Shown piece by piece: positions 36,008 through 48,036 of a stretch of 64,000 nt of DNA. The notes below the pieces were generated by a model. That model made no database searches and was not told the DNA's origin. It saw only the letters and a program-made list of their open reading frames with translations. The stretch lies in NCBI GenBank assembly GCA_025024175.1, contig QCXZ01000053.1, positions 12,648,001-12,712,000 of the forward strand. The letters are read 5' to 3'. Each line of letters starts with the position of its first letter. Position 1 is the stretch's first letter. The translations under genes were made by a program, and so were the position numbers. The stretch is from Rhyzopertha dominica (lineage: Eukaryota > Arthropoda > Insecta > Coleoptera > Bostrichidae).

Positions 36008-36270
36008 CAGTGGCGTAGCCATAAAAGTATCTTGGGGAGGGCAAAGCTCCATACACAAGAAAAATGTTAAGTACAAACAAGAAAAATCAGAAGAGGAGTG
36101 ACTTAAATTATATGTTTAATTTGCTAAAATGTTTATTATACAACAAACCAATAGCTTGCAACAAATTTGTACTGTTAAATGTAAAAAAGCTGCTCTTCCA
36201 TTATAAAATTATTTTAGTTCCTGTGGGGGAGGGTAATTGCCCCTCTGCCCCACCCTTGGCTACGCCAGTG
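36008..36270. mobile_element. 263-bp hAT-type MITE
   Basis: Ends CAGTGGCGTAGCCA and TGGCTACGCCAGTG are inverted with one mismatch near the outer end. The octamer TACTTAGG is duplicated at 36,000-36,007 and 36,271-36,278. No coding content. Confidence 0.92.
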
Positions 36271-36479
36271 TACTTAGGTACTAAGAAGGTAGCTGGCTTT
36301 CATAAACAAAATGTAACTGTGCCGTATACCGATACTTAGGCATTTTTTTTTTAATTTAAAAACGTATAAGCTTTACTTCTTGAATAATTTTGCAAACCGA
36401 GGCCCTTATGAAACGCAACGTTCGCCTAACCCCAGCTTGGGCAATTTTGTTGAAACCCTTGATAACATCTTTGGTTTTG

Positions 36480-38795
36480 TTTGTTTGCGTACGAATATGT
36501 TGTCTGCCTGGGTGATTTGAACATTAATTCCTTAAATATTTCTAACCCTGAGTACATGCTTGGAGGCGTACTACTTGGTGCAAGTCTTGGATGATCCGAC
36601 TAGAGTGACTGGTAACTCAAGCTCACTGATCGATCCTTCATTCGTATCTCATTCTCTGCATGTTACAAGGTACGGTACGAGAACTGTGACGATATTTCTG
36701 ACCACAAATTGGTTCATTGTGAATTTAGTATTCCTAAGATTAAATGTGAGCCCAAATGCGTTACTCATAGGTAATTCAGACGCTTTGACGTTAGTGAGTT
36801 CGGGAAAGTTTGGAATCTATTGATTGGACTGATGTGATACATGAAACCAATATTGATAAGGAAATTGAAAATTTCAAACCTAGTTTTTTCTCTCTTCGAT
36901 CGGCATGCCCCGGTGGTAATGTCTAGGGTAACAAAGCCCAAGGTAATGTGGTGTTCCCCTGAACTCAAATTATCTCATGCGAAAACGTGATGCATCCTTA
37001 CGGAAATACAAACGCAGTAAACTTCCTGAAGATTTTGCTGCATACANGAGGTTGAGCAACTTGACTGTGAACTCTGTTAGGATGGAAAAACGTCGTTACA
37101 TAGGTTCATTTGCTTCTGGTGGAGATTCACACACTATTTGGTCGGCACTGCACAATTTAAATATTTCAACAAAGTCAGATATGAACTACCATCTAAATCT
37201 CTCAAATAGCAATTCCATTAATGCATACTTTTCACAGTATTTTCAATCAAATAATATCATCTCTAATCATAGAATACAATATTATGAGAATGCTCGATTC
37301 CCATCCCTACAAGAACTTTCCTTGAGAATGGTCACTTTAGAAGAGGTACACTCCGCACTCTTTAACGCAAAAAAAGATAATTGTGGCACAGACAACATCT
37401 CGTTGAAAATGTTGCGATTATGTAGTTCCATTATTGATTTATACCTATTACACATCTTCAATTGTTGTGTCGAAAAAGCTTATATCCCCACAATGCGGAA
37501 GAAAGCTATCGCAATACTAAAAAGTCTAACCCCGAAAACTTTTCGGATTTACGTTTGATTAGCATATTACTTGCAGCTTCAAAACTGTTTGAATCTTTAG
37601 TCTACGCACAGATATCTGACTTTATTTTTTCTAGAAAAATCATTCCCGATGCTCAGTGCGGATTCAGACGCGGTCGGAGCACTTCTACTGCACTAGCTTT
37701 AGTCATGGATGATCTCATTTCAGCTTATGATAAAAGTGCTTTGGTTTTGCTCGATTTTCAAAAGTTCGATACCATTAATTATGGTTTGATAACAAAGCCA
37801 AACTAAAGTCTTACAGTTTCAGCAGTTTGTCGGTACAGTTTATTAGATCTTATTTGAGCGATAGAACTTTAGTGGTAAAATATAAGGATAGTGTCTCCTC
37901 CGAATTGACAGTTAGATCTGGTGTTCCCTAACGTTCCATATTAGGACCTCTGATTTTCATAATATATACGTCTGATATAGTGAAATCAGTTCTTAATTGT
38001 AGAGTAATAGCTTACACCGACAATATGCAGTGGTATTTTAGTTTCGATAAGCATGATTTCGCAAGGCCTGGCAAAATTCTAAATGAAGAACTTGATAACT
38101 TAAGAAAATTGTCTGCTTAACGCGGCCTTGAATTGAATTCGTCCAAGTCGCAGCAGTAATAATAGTAGTGCAACATTTCTTAAACAGTCTTTCAATGTTT
38201 ATATATATGGTACAAGGTTAAATTTTGTTGTTCATAGTAGAAATTTAGCTCTCATTATGGACACGCAGTTTCGATTTAAGCTGCATGTATCTAACTTAAT
38301 ACAAAAATTTTTTTGTAACCTTAATTTTTGTATGGTAATAGACATTTCTAACCGTTTATTTGAAAAAGCAATTATGTAATGCACTCGTTCTCTTACATTT
38401 TAATTATTGCAATTTTTTATGTGACCTTTGTTTGATATCTGTTGATAAAAACAGAGTTCAAAATGTTCAGAATGCATGCTGTCGCTTGGTTTTTGGCTTG
38501 CAACGCGGGGACCATGGATTAATTCTTTGCATTGGTTACGCATGGATTCCCGCTGGAATTATCACTTAGGTTGTTTCGTCCATGCTTTACTATTTCTCGT
38601 CATGCATGTGAAAATTTTAGATCTAAGTTTGCCCCTCATTCAACACGTGATACACGAAATAAAGCTAAATATTTGTTGCCTCGCCATCGCTCTCCTATGT
38701 TCGTTCGCTGCTTCAGATACAACGCTGTAAGGCTGTATAATTCCCTTCGGAGTGAGTTTAAAAACCTAAATATTGAAAATTTAAATTTAAACTAA
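36480..38795 (+). pseudogene. LINE copy C: APE-RT, heavily decayed
   Basis: Pieces on the plus strand: VVCLGDLNINSLNIS (endonuclease GDFN box, about 36,505), DDPTRVTGNSSSLID (about 36,590), MVTLEEVHSALFNAKKDNCGTDNISLKML (RT start, about 37,330), CGFRRGRSTSTA (about 37,657), LLDFQKFDTINY (DFSKAFD equivalent, about 37,750), RSILGPLIF (about 37,935) and AYTDNMQW (catalytic box, second Asp replaced by Asn, about 38,010). The C-terminal YNAVRLYNSLRSEFK follows, ending at 38,795. There are at least five frame changes. No ORF1 was seen upstream. Confidence 0.78.
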
Positions 38796-40345
38796 GACCA
38801 TCAGATTTCATGATTACTATGATCCTCTTAACTCTTTCGGACTCAATGAGGTTCGTTAAGTGGAATAGCTACAGGTAGAATACGCCTTTATTTCTTATGC
38901 ATTTACTTTGTTATATTCAGTGCGTCTGTGCTTGATTTATTGGAATTAGCTGTGCTAATATAATACAATATAGTTTAATTTTTTATTTTAAGGTTAAGTA
39001 GAATAGCTTCTGCTAGACTTTGCCTTTATTTCTTATGATGTATTACATTAAAAATGTTTAAACAAGCAAATTTAGATATATTTGCACAATTTTATTCATC
39101 AAGAAGGCCTTTAAGTGAAGTACTTAGGTATTTTATGATAAAATAATGAATATTAATAAATTACACTTAAATTTCGAATATGTTTGTTGTTTTGCTAATA
39201 TGATTCTTTGTTTTTTATAAATGTAAACCATTTCAAGGAAATATATTTTATCTACCATACGGCTAGTGTGCACATCTCTGTTTGTTTTCCTTAATATAAC
39301 TTTTATGTGAAGATATACTATCTTTTAACCATTAAGAAATTCGTCCTAAATATACTTCTTCACATACGAAACATTTGATTTGATATATGTGTGTTTCCAG
39401 CCACAATACTATGATATCATAAACTTCTTCTATTCTATTCTTCAGGGACGTTTGTTAACTTTTCGTTTAATATTCTCCTACACAGTAATTTTGAATTATT
39501 TTTTTTCGTTAACATTTTGACCTATTTTATATACGGTCCTTCAGTTTTGTTCAGACTTTCCAAGATTATTTTGTCTCCACTATTACCAAAAATTTTGATT
39601 TTACCGTTCAACTTTTCCACGAATTGATCTTTTACATTAAATTATTGGATCTTCAGAGTTAGCGTACGCTCTTAAAATAGTAAACTGTTTAGCTATATAA
39701 AGTAATGTCGACTTCTACTTATTATGTTTTTATCTACTGCTTTATGTCCCTTTCTTCTCGGTTTCTGCCAAGACGACAGTATCTATCATTAGTTCAATTT
39801 TTTTCTGACTTGCCAGTTATGCCTCGTATTTTCGGTGTACTAATATTTACTAGGCATTCTTTCACGTAGATTTTTTTGTTTTCCGTTTTTTTCCATTTGA
39901 AGGACTTCTTATAGACCTATCGGTGTACTGTGAAGGGACAAGGTATCGGCTTGACGACTCAACTCCAGCCTGGAGGACCAAACTGCGAGGCAGCAGTTTT
40001 CTAGTTTTGTTGCAAGTGTAATTAGGTAAGTAAACGAATAAATGTATCCAATGATTTCTGCAAAAACGGAATAACAAAATGGTTTCATCCATCTCTTTGA
40101 ATTATAAACCAGTAGCACATTTTATAAATATCAATGAATCTTTCTGTCTAACCACTCATTTTTGAACTACAATATAGCACTGAATTCAGGAGTCCTCTCA
40201 AAAAATGTGGACTGCATTATTCTTAGAGCACAAATTTAGAGGGAATGTGTGAAAATAAAACCAAGAGAACAATGCGTGCAAATTCACATTCACAAAATTG
40301 CGCTTCCGGTATCTACGTAGGTGTAAACGGGTAATTGAAATTTGT
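38796..40345. other. Unassigned AT-rich DNA
   Basis: The first part may be LINE C 3' UTR. A fragment repeated in place (TAGAATAGCTTCTG-like near 38,870 and 39,000) suggests a decayed tandem repeat. No coding frame is present. Confidence 0.4.
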
Positions 40346-40440
40346 CAGCCCGGCAGCAGCGCCGCGCGGCGAGCTTTCAGGCTTTTCAGTCGGTTTCAAG
40401 CTTCGCAGCTAGAACGTACGCCGGATCGTTCCACGGATAG
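40345..40440 (+). promoter_or_regulatory. Candidate core promoter and non-coding first exon
   Basis: A local GC-rich island (CGGCAGCAGCGCCGCGCGGC) is followed by TTTTCAGTCGG, matching the arthropod initiator TCAGT with A at 40,388. A strong donor (GATAG|GTACGTGTT) lies at 40,441, which would make a 53-nt first exon. No TATA box was seen. It is supported only by motif and composition; downstream exons were not found. Confidence 0.35.
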
Positions 40441-41889
40441 GTACGTGTTCATGTTTTCCGGGGGGGTGTTGCCCTAATTGGCCGGTGGCACGCGTGCATC
40501 CGACGTCATTATTTTTTTTGGTTCGCTGGTGTGAAATCCGATTGCGATCTACACGCGCTATTTTGTATCGAATTTTGGTTTTCGGCTGCGCTTTAGAAAA
40601 AACAAAAAAAAATCGATGCCGGTTTAGTCAAATAGTTTTTTGCCATTTTATACTTAGCAATTTGGTTTTTTGAGGAAGTGATATTCGTGGGCTTTATTCT
40701 GTTGGGAATGGATGAATTGTGTCTTGCAATCAACAAGTGTGCTGTGAGCTTCAAGTGCAATAGGAATCGCAACAAAGTTTTGTTACCGCAGTTGGCCGTT
40801 ATGACAGATAAGCTATGGATAAATTTTTAATATGAGCGATATTTATATACATTTTTTCGCATAGGACGTTTATACGCAGTGTCAGAAAAATAAATTAATA
40901 ATTTTTTAGAACTATGGTTTTGCCTTTTCCTTGTTGGTTTTGAGACAGTTGTCGATTAATGTCTTGGAAGTAATTCATTTGTCATGGGGGTATTAAAGGG
41001 TTATAGCCGTGCTATTTTCCAAGCAAAGTTCACGAAGAACAACAGTTTCCTTTTGTAAGCATAAAATTACTTTTGGAAATGATACTCCCGTAAAAATAAT
41101 TCAACAGGCTCATCTATGCTTTTAAAACTACAAAGCGTTTCGCTGCAAATCAGTTGAAATTTAAACTGATGCTTCACTTCACACTTTTCTAACTCTACAT
41201 TAAAGCTAATCAAGATATATTGAAAATGTTTACAAAATCAGTAACGAGTTGTTAGAAAATTTCCATTGCGTTTAACTTCTATTAACAATTACAAATATAT
41301 TTTCAATCTTTTTTCTTAATAATGCCTACATACATACAGACAGGGAACCATTGGCCTTCAACCACAAATTAATTCTAATTATCGAGTATTATCGCACATT
41401 TCATTAAAGTAAATGTGTAATTATTTTTTATTACAAATCCGAATTTAACGGAAATTTTCACCTGACTTGGAGCTTAGAGCCGTTACATTTCCTGAAATTT
41501 ATGCAGGTCTACCGAAAGGACACAAGTGCACTACTTGAACTTTGCGAATTCTCGTGGTCCAACGAGCTGTCTCCGCTTTTCCATGATGTATTTCTAGAGA
41601 ATTTTGTGTTAATTCCTGTAAACAGGTTCATTTATTAATTTGCTCTTCGGTAAATCGCAAGTATAGCAAGTGTCTGCGTGGTATTTGAAATCTAAATTTA
41701 AAAATATTTTTTCACTGTAGCCTTTATGTTACTACCAGGATTTAGTTCTTTAAATGCTTGCAATAATCTGTTGTAATTTAAATCTTGACTAAGATAATTT
41801 CTGTAATTTTTGGCCCTAGTATAATGACTTTAAGAAAAGTGTTGGCGTGCGATAATACCTTTTTCATCATTAATTTTGTTATCTCTTTC
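40441..41889. other. Unassigned DNA, possibly first intron
   Basis: No coding frame is supported. If the promoter call at 40.4 kb is right, this begins its first intron. Confidence 0.35.
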
Positions 41890-42620
41890 AACATAGTCAC
41901 GTTTAATATTTACAGAAAACGGACACATGCAGATAATTACATCAAAAGCAATTCTTGTACGCCATTCAAGTACAAAATGTTCGTCTTTAATAGTTTGATA
42001 CACAGATTACTAAAAATGTTCCGTTATCTACAGAAAATTACAGAAATGAACTATCATATACTTATAATTTAGCCAACTCAAACTGATACAAAAAACTAAG
42101 TTATTAAACAAACACAAATATAAATTAAATTTGCAATCTCACACGCATCTTAGCTCTGAAAAAGAAACCATATTCCATAGAAAATTTACATACATCCTTC
42201 AATAGAACAGAAATTTCTAAATTTATTTTCTAAATTTAATATTAATCTTGCTTTTGGGAACAACTACACATTAAGAAACTTGTTAGGCAACACCCTTGAT
42301 AAAGAAAACCCCTTAAACAAATCCGGAATTTATGAAATTAAATGCTGTAACTGTCCAAAAAAGTACATTGGCCAACAAAACGTAATCCAAATATTAGATT
42401 CAAAGAACATATATACCACGTAAACAATAGAAATTGAGAAAAATCTGCACTACATAATATTGAAACAGGTCACAAATTTAATATAGCCAACGTGAAGAAC
42501 ATAAAAGTGTCAACACGAGCCAACTTGAATCCCTTAGAGGCCATTTACATGAAACGCAATTCTAGCCATCTGTTAAATACGGATCTCGCACCGTTAAATA
42601 ATCCACTTGTAGCAATAGTA
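41890..42620 (+). pseudogene. Penelope-like element fragment D (RT end, GIY-YIG)
   Basis: The plus strand encodes FNIYRKRTHADNYIKSNS and KYKMFVFNSLIHRLLKM (RT thumb region), then after stops a linker and SGIYEIKCCNCPKKYIGQQ (GIY-YIG core, about 42,330). KSALHNIETGHKFN and NPLEAIYMKRNSSHLL follow, the conserved tail with the Glu. Several stops and frameshifts mark it as old. It is a third PLE lineage, distinct from A/B and C by sequence. Confidence 0.75.
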
Positions 42621-42735
42621 AAGTCAAAAATGTGATTTAAACAAATTCGTTTCCCACACCACGCAACTCTGTATCAATGCTAACCATTATGTCAAAATGT
42701 CTTTTAGTGTTTTAATTTAGTTGTACTTGTTAAGC

Positions 42736-42766
42736 CACCGAAGAAGGCCGCTTGGCGATTGAAATG
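42736..42766 (+). ncRNA. Hammerhead-like remnant downstream of PLE D
   Basis: CCGAAGAAGGCCGCTTGGCG then ATTGAAATG: CUGANGA with one mismatch, a GGCC/GGC hairpin, and GAAA. It lies about 120 bp past the GIY-YIG end in the sense orientation. Confidence 0.35.
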
Positions 42767-42770
42767 CTGG

Positions 42771-45700
42771 CATTTGGCTTTGCCCAAAATAAAAATTGGA
42801 AGTAGGATAAAAGCAAGTCCTTTTAGTTATCCCGTGAGTTCCCAGAAATGTTTTCTTACAAACCTGAAAAAATTCCCTTATTCCATTTGGTAGTGTATAG
42901 TAAAACATGGCTAAATGTTGATTCTGTGTAAGTTCCGTGTCTTCGCCTTTCGAACTTCAGTTACATTGATTAGAACCATCAAATAAAGAGTATTGTTTTA
43001 GATGATCTCCAAACTCATGAAACTGTGTAAATATTTCCAGCTTTTGTAGAAAGGAAATTTTGTCACATTTATTTTTACACTTGCACGAGACCTAAAAGCA
43101 TAATGGCTGTAAGTAATTAGTATGTATGAGTCCAATAACATTTAATAAGCCATGTTATAAACATAGCAAGAAGTACCTTATCTACTGTCGGTCTTTCCGT
43201 GTCTATAGCCTCTTTCTTTCACATCACAAGTTCTTTTTGACGTTCTTTTCACTGCCCTCTCCACATTTACGCCGTTTTTTCTTGTTGTTAGAACTAACAT
43301 CTAAGAATCCTGAATCACTCATCATTTTTAAGTGATTTTAAAAAGCACAATGGTATTAAACTACATGTCGAACTTGACTAAATAAAGCTCACAATTGTGA
43401 GTAACTGTTTAACCACTAAACAGTGATATATTCACTTCATAGTAGTGTTGGGCGATACATATCTATACTTGGTTTTGCGATATTTCGTTGGATCGATACC
43501 AATCAGAGTGGTATCGAATCATTTATTTTCTACCAACCATATCCTCGTTATCTTCCACTAAACTTGTGGAAAAAAGGTGGCAACAACTTTACTATAGTAT
43601 AGCATACTTATACCTACTTTGCCAAACCATAAAGCATGATTACGGTTTTGATAAAAAGTATATCCTTAACGCAATAGAAACTCTTCTTATAGAACAACAT
43701 TGCAATAATGTAAATTGTGCCCGTGTAAATAATTTATTGAAGGCTCTAATTTTTGTTTATAATTGGATCCTCATAAGAAATCGTGAACGTTAAAATGCCC
43801 GATTATTAAGTTTTAAAAATTGCTTACCTCTTATCAAGGTATGTGCATGTGCACTTTTTTATAATTAGTAATACAGTTGCAACATAAAAAAACAGGTGAA
43901 TTTTATTTGTGTTAACAATACAATTTGCTAGCGCTTAGAGTTAGATACCTATCTATTTAAAGCGCTCGTTTCTCCCAGCTGTAATTTAATTGTTTAATTA
44001 AAGTTTTTTATTCGCGGCCTAATGTTTGGTAGTGGTTCTTATAACATCCCCTTCACTCTTGATTATGACCTCTTATTGTGGGGCAGTTCCGTATATCCAG
44101 GCAAAAATTTAAATTTAGTTCATCATTCAGCGCTAGTCGCAGCAGTTAAATAATTAACACTCCGTAATCGATTCGTCTAGAGCACCAGAATAACCGACCC
44201 CGTCGCCCTCCACTAAAAATTGTTCACATCCGCATTAGAATCGAGTTACCTGGGCGAGCCAGAGAATCTTTCTTGCAGGCTTTGTTTGATCGACCTTCCC
44301 CTTTAAATTCAATCATATCCTTCTGGAAATAGAGCAGATTCCCGCCCATTCACCGGGAACGCTGCTGGCATATTTAGCGTCATTTGACGTGAAAAACAAT
44401 GAAATTTCGGGTCGTGTGTGTTCTAAGGTTATCGGTGCGAGTTTTCTGGGTAGGCCCCGGTAATTTGATTTATCAAGAGGGGCAGGAGCCGTCCCGAATA
44501 ATAATCAGGACGGCGGTGCCGCACTAAACTGTTTTACCTTGCTTACGGGATGGTGAGAAATGCGAGAACTTCAGGACATGCTAGTAAAGGCCTCATGTGT
44601 ATTAAATACTACCAACCATATTAGTTTTGGTTAGAATTTGATTACAAGGGTATATTTTAATACGATTTTACATATTTATGACTTACACCTCTAACGAAAC
44701 GTCTATAAAATGTTTCTAACCCTCTATTTTTTTGTCTTGTCTTGAAAATCACCTGCTGCTGATAAAAACAATGGTAGTCTGGCGCCATTCCGAAGAACTA
44801 ATGTTATCCGCTGTTCTGCAAAGCAATCAACGATTGGCTGAGCATGAGGGTTGCATTTTAAAATGTTTCCCAATGCATGCATTTTAGTTCAGCTCACAAT
44901 CAATATAATATGCTTCTGTGATTATCCACTATGTACCAAATCATGTGTCGTAATAATTATCTCATCTTTATTTCGGGAAACTAAAGAAATAATCCTGTCT
45001 GTCTATCTTTGGATATGAAGAATTTTCAATAGTAAGTAGTAAGTTAAGTAAGATAAATGATTAACCATTTGGATTGTTCGTTAGTTTGTTGACTGTCGGG
45101 TGGATCTGTATTTAGTCCATCGTAGTAAAAAATCTAAGAGTTCTTTCATAGCGCGCCATGTTTCTGCATAAGTTTGAGCCAAATTTGTTGTTTTTCTGTA
45201 GTCATATCATGAACGCTTTCATAGAAGTTTCTGAGAGTAATCACAGAAGCTGGTCATCCAAAATGATGCTCATGTTTGACGTCATTATCCAAATTGTACG
45301 TATAGAGGATAGTATTGTCGATGGTTTCTTTTTATATCAGCCAGCATTATTTTGTCCGAAAGTGACAAGAAAGCTCAACGAAATAATTTTTTATAAAAAT
45401 ATGCCACAATGTTACTGGATAAGTGAAATTCGCCAAGAGAAGTGATAATGCAATTCAGTATGGAATCTCTAATCACTGTTGCATTACACACTGCAGCTAG
45501 TGTGAAAAATTACAGTTACTCGCTATTGGTATTGTTCTTACTATGAAAAGAAAAGAACGACTGTTAGAACTAATAGGTCGTGTCTCTGTTACACAAAATC
45601 GCAAAACTTAGTATGGCTAAAGTTCATAGAATGTATAAAGTAAACAAAATTAAGGATTAGACATAAATGGTTTTACGTACGCTAGAAACGAAGTGTTTAC

Positions 45701-47254
45701 AGCCTTAACGCCATAAGTTGGATGTTTATCTATCTATTAATGAAAAAGATATGGGAAAGAGATTTTCTTATGTTATATTAATCATTTTAAGAGATAATGG
45801 TTCTTATCTTACCTGCTCCTTCTAAAGTAGAAAAATAAAATAACGACTTGTCCCACATATTTTTTTAAATAGTGACAGTTACCTGATGCGTTTGAATCTG
45901 GTAATTAAAATCCCTATTTAGCTTTTGAAAGATAGTATTCTAACATGTACGGGTTCTAAAAGTGAGAATTCCCGACTTAACTCTCTTTATTCACACACTA
46001 AGCCCTAAAATACGCCAAACTATAACACACTAACTACAGTCCACCACAATCATTCATTAGCACTTTGTTTGTTTGTCCGTCGTTTATTTACCTTTTAAAC
46101 CAAACTATTAGTACCGCTCTATATAGTAAACTTCCCGTCTTAACGATTGGTCTAGACCAAAAAGACTAGAGACTTCGATCACCTTCACGAACCTGGTTGC
46201 CTAATCCGCAGACACTGGTTTCCATACATCATAATAATATGAATAGGGGTTTGAAACGGAGATAGGCTTTTATCAGTCTAATTTCATAAGGTGTACTAGC
46301 ATTACGCAACTTATGAAGATTAAGTTATACTTGAAAAACTTTACCACAGTAATTTAAAGAAACTTCCTAAAATCTATAAGACCTATTGTTTCAGGCGATA
46401 CCAATTTCCCTGCTTTCGAAATGGCCAACCAGTGAATTTTATAACTTGCCTACACCTTTAATAGATTTTTTGGTTAAAAATTTCCTAGAGTATATTGGCA
46501 AAATTAGGAATAATAAACTTGAGGAGGGTTGTATTCGACTAATTGGATGTTACATAAAAACGTAACGTAAAAAATAAAAATTTAAGAATGTATTGTATTG
46601 AACCCTTTATGCATGTCACAAAACTGTTTCCAGATTACTCTAAACTTCCTGAACAATACGAATGGACTGTCATAGGTAACTCTTTTTAAAAAATAACTAG
46701 TATTTCCCGCGCACATGGCTGCGTTACATCGATTACATTTTACTAGCATAATTTGCACAATTGAAAAGAAGTAAAAGGCTACTATCGCTTTTAGATGGCA
46801 ACAACGAAATACAGTATGATAAATACAGAAAAAAAAGACAACCAAATAGGTTTATAATCAATCGAAATATTATTATCAATACAGCGTGTACCTTCGAACT
46901 TCATAATTAATAGATTAGTTAATTTTCCTTTATCAAAATCTAACTAAAAAAAATTTTGGATGGCCTGTATCTTCGATACATCCGTACTATTAACGTGGAT
47001 ATGCCGGATGCATTACAGAAATGGTTATGGCGTTAATGCGTTAGTGCTCGCATGTTATTGGTTCAATACCCTCAGGTAGTGTTAGCTTACATTACACTGG
47101 ACCAAACACAACGATATCTGATTATATGTAATCTCTTTCACAAATATTTAGAGTTTTATTTAATGCTAGAAAGATAGAATAGATAAACACATTTTAAACG
47201 CGACCCCGGTCTCTACCACCTACCTTAAAACATAAATTAATCAAATTCCTTTTG
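42771..47254. other. Unassigned DNA with candidate regulatory block at 44.0-44.55 kb
   Basis: No supported gene is present. A 101-residue frame at 43,488-43,793 is probably accidental or a relic of an unknown element. The stretch 43,980-44,550 has few homopolymers, contains TAATTGTTTAATTAAAG and GC-richer clusters, and could be a conserved non-coding element. Confidence 0.35.
43443..43515 (+). repeat. hAT-like solo end (TAGTGTTGGGCGATAC)
   Basis: It resembles the CAGTGTTGGGCGATA ends of a known style of hAT MITE, followed by GATACC and GGTATCGA repeats. The partner end was not found. Confidence 0.35.
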
Positions 47255-47770
47255 ATTTTAGACTCACCAAAAGATTACAAAGCATTCTGAAACTTTTTGG
47301 TTTAAAGCTAGCTTTTACAGTCAATAATGCTATAAAAAATCTTTTAGGAAAGCCGAAGGATAAGTTGGATGAAAGAGACATATCTGGATATTATGAAATA
47401 CAATGTAGTAGCTGTAGTTTTAGATAAATTAGGCAGACCAGAAGGCGTTTTATAGGAGTAAGATTTAAAGAGGAATATAGCTTATATCAGATTTAGGAGG
47501 TTTGATAGGTCAAGTGTCGTTTAACTTATTAAAGATACAGCTCACCTCATGAGCTTTGAAAGTTTAAAAATAGGAAATGCAGCTTCTATCAACAAGAAGC
47601 TCGGCGTGTTTGAAGGAACATCTGTATTCGAAGAAATAAAGATACTTTAATGAACTCGGATTTAGGTCCGAGATCGACATTGTTCGAACTAGTCAGATTC
47701 AAGAGTGAAATCAGATTCAAGCGTGAAATTAATTTAGTATAAATAAGAATGTTTTCCTGACCGGAATCCA
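47255..47770 (+). pseudogene. Penelope-like element fragment E (linker and GIY-YIG)
   Basis: The plus strand encodes TVNNAIKNLLGKPKDKLDER (linker), SGYYEIQCSSCSF then after a stop IRQTRRRFIGVRFKEE (GIY-YIG core, about 47,388-47,475). AAHL-like ESLKIGNAASINKKLGVFEG and NSDLGPRSTLFEL complete the C terminus. At least three stops or shifts are present. The RT part is missing. It resembles lineage D in layout. Confidence 0.68.
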
Positions 47771-47848
47771 CTTCCGCCGAGAACTTGGTGAGAATTTCTC
47801 AGGTTAAATTTAGTCAAATATTTCAAGAAGTCGCTTACTTTACTTGTA

Positions 47849-47883
47849 CTGAAGACGGAGCTTATCCGTCAAGATACGTGTTC
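47849..47883 (+). ncRNA. Hammerhead-like motif downstream of PLE E
   Basis: CTGAAGA is the intact CUGANGA core, followed by the stem CGGA-gctta-TCCG and then TCAAGATACGTG, where the GAAA strand is degenerate. It is in sense orientation, about 80 bp after the end of PLE E. Confidence 0.4.
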
Positions 47884-48036
47884 AGTTTTTCTAAATTATT
47901 GCGCTCAGAGTAAACAGCATTTAATTACATCGGACGTACTCAATTTACCTGTCGTATAAATATATCTAGAAGGTAATGTATATCCAAAAAATTTAGATCA
48001 CTTCCAATAGCTCAATTTAAATGCCATCTCACCCAA

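Noticed and set aside
43488..43793. 101-residue plus-strand frame as a gene
   Set aside because: It begins within a hAT-like end and has no family signature. Kept only as unassigned sequence.
46582..46845. Cys-containing minus-strand frame as a piggyBac-type C-terminal finger
   Set aside because: The Cys spacing (CNRC, then one Cys) does not complete the required pattern and no transposase core lies nearby.
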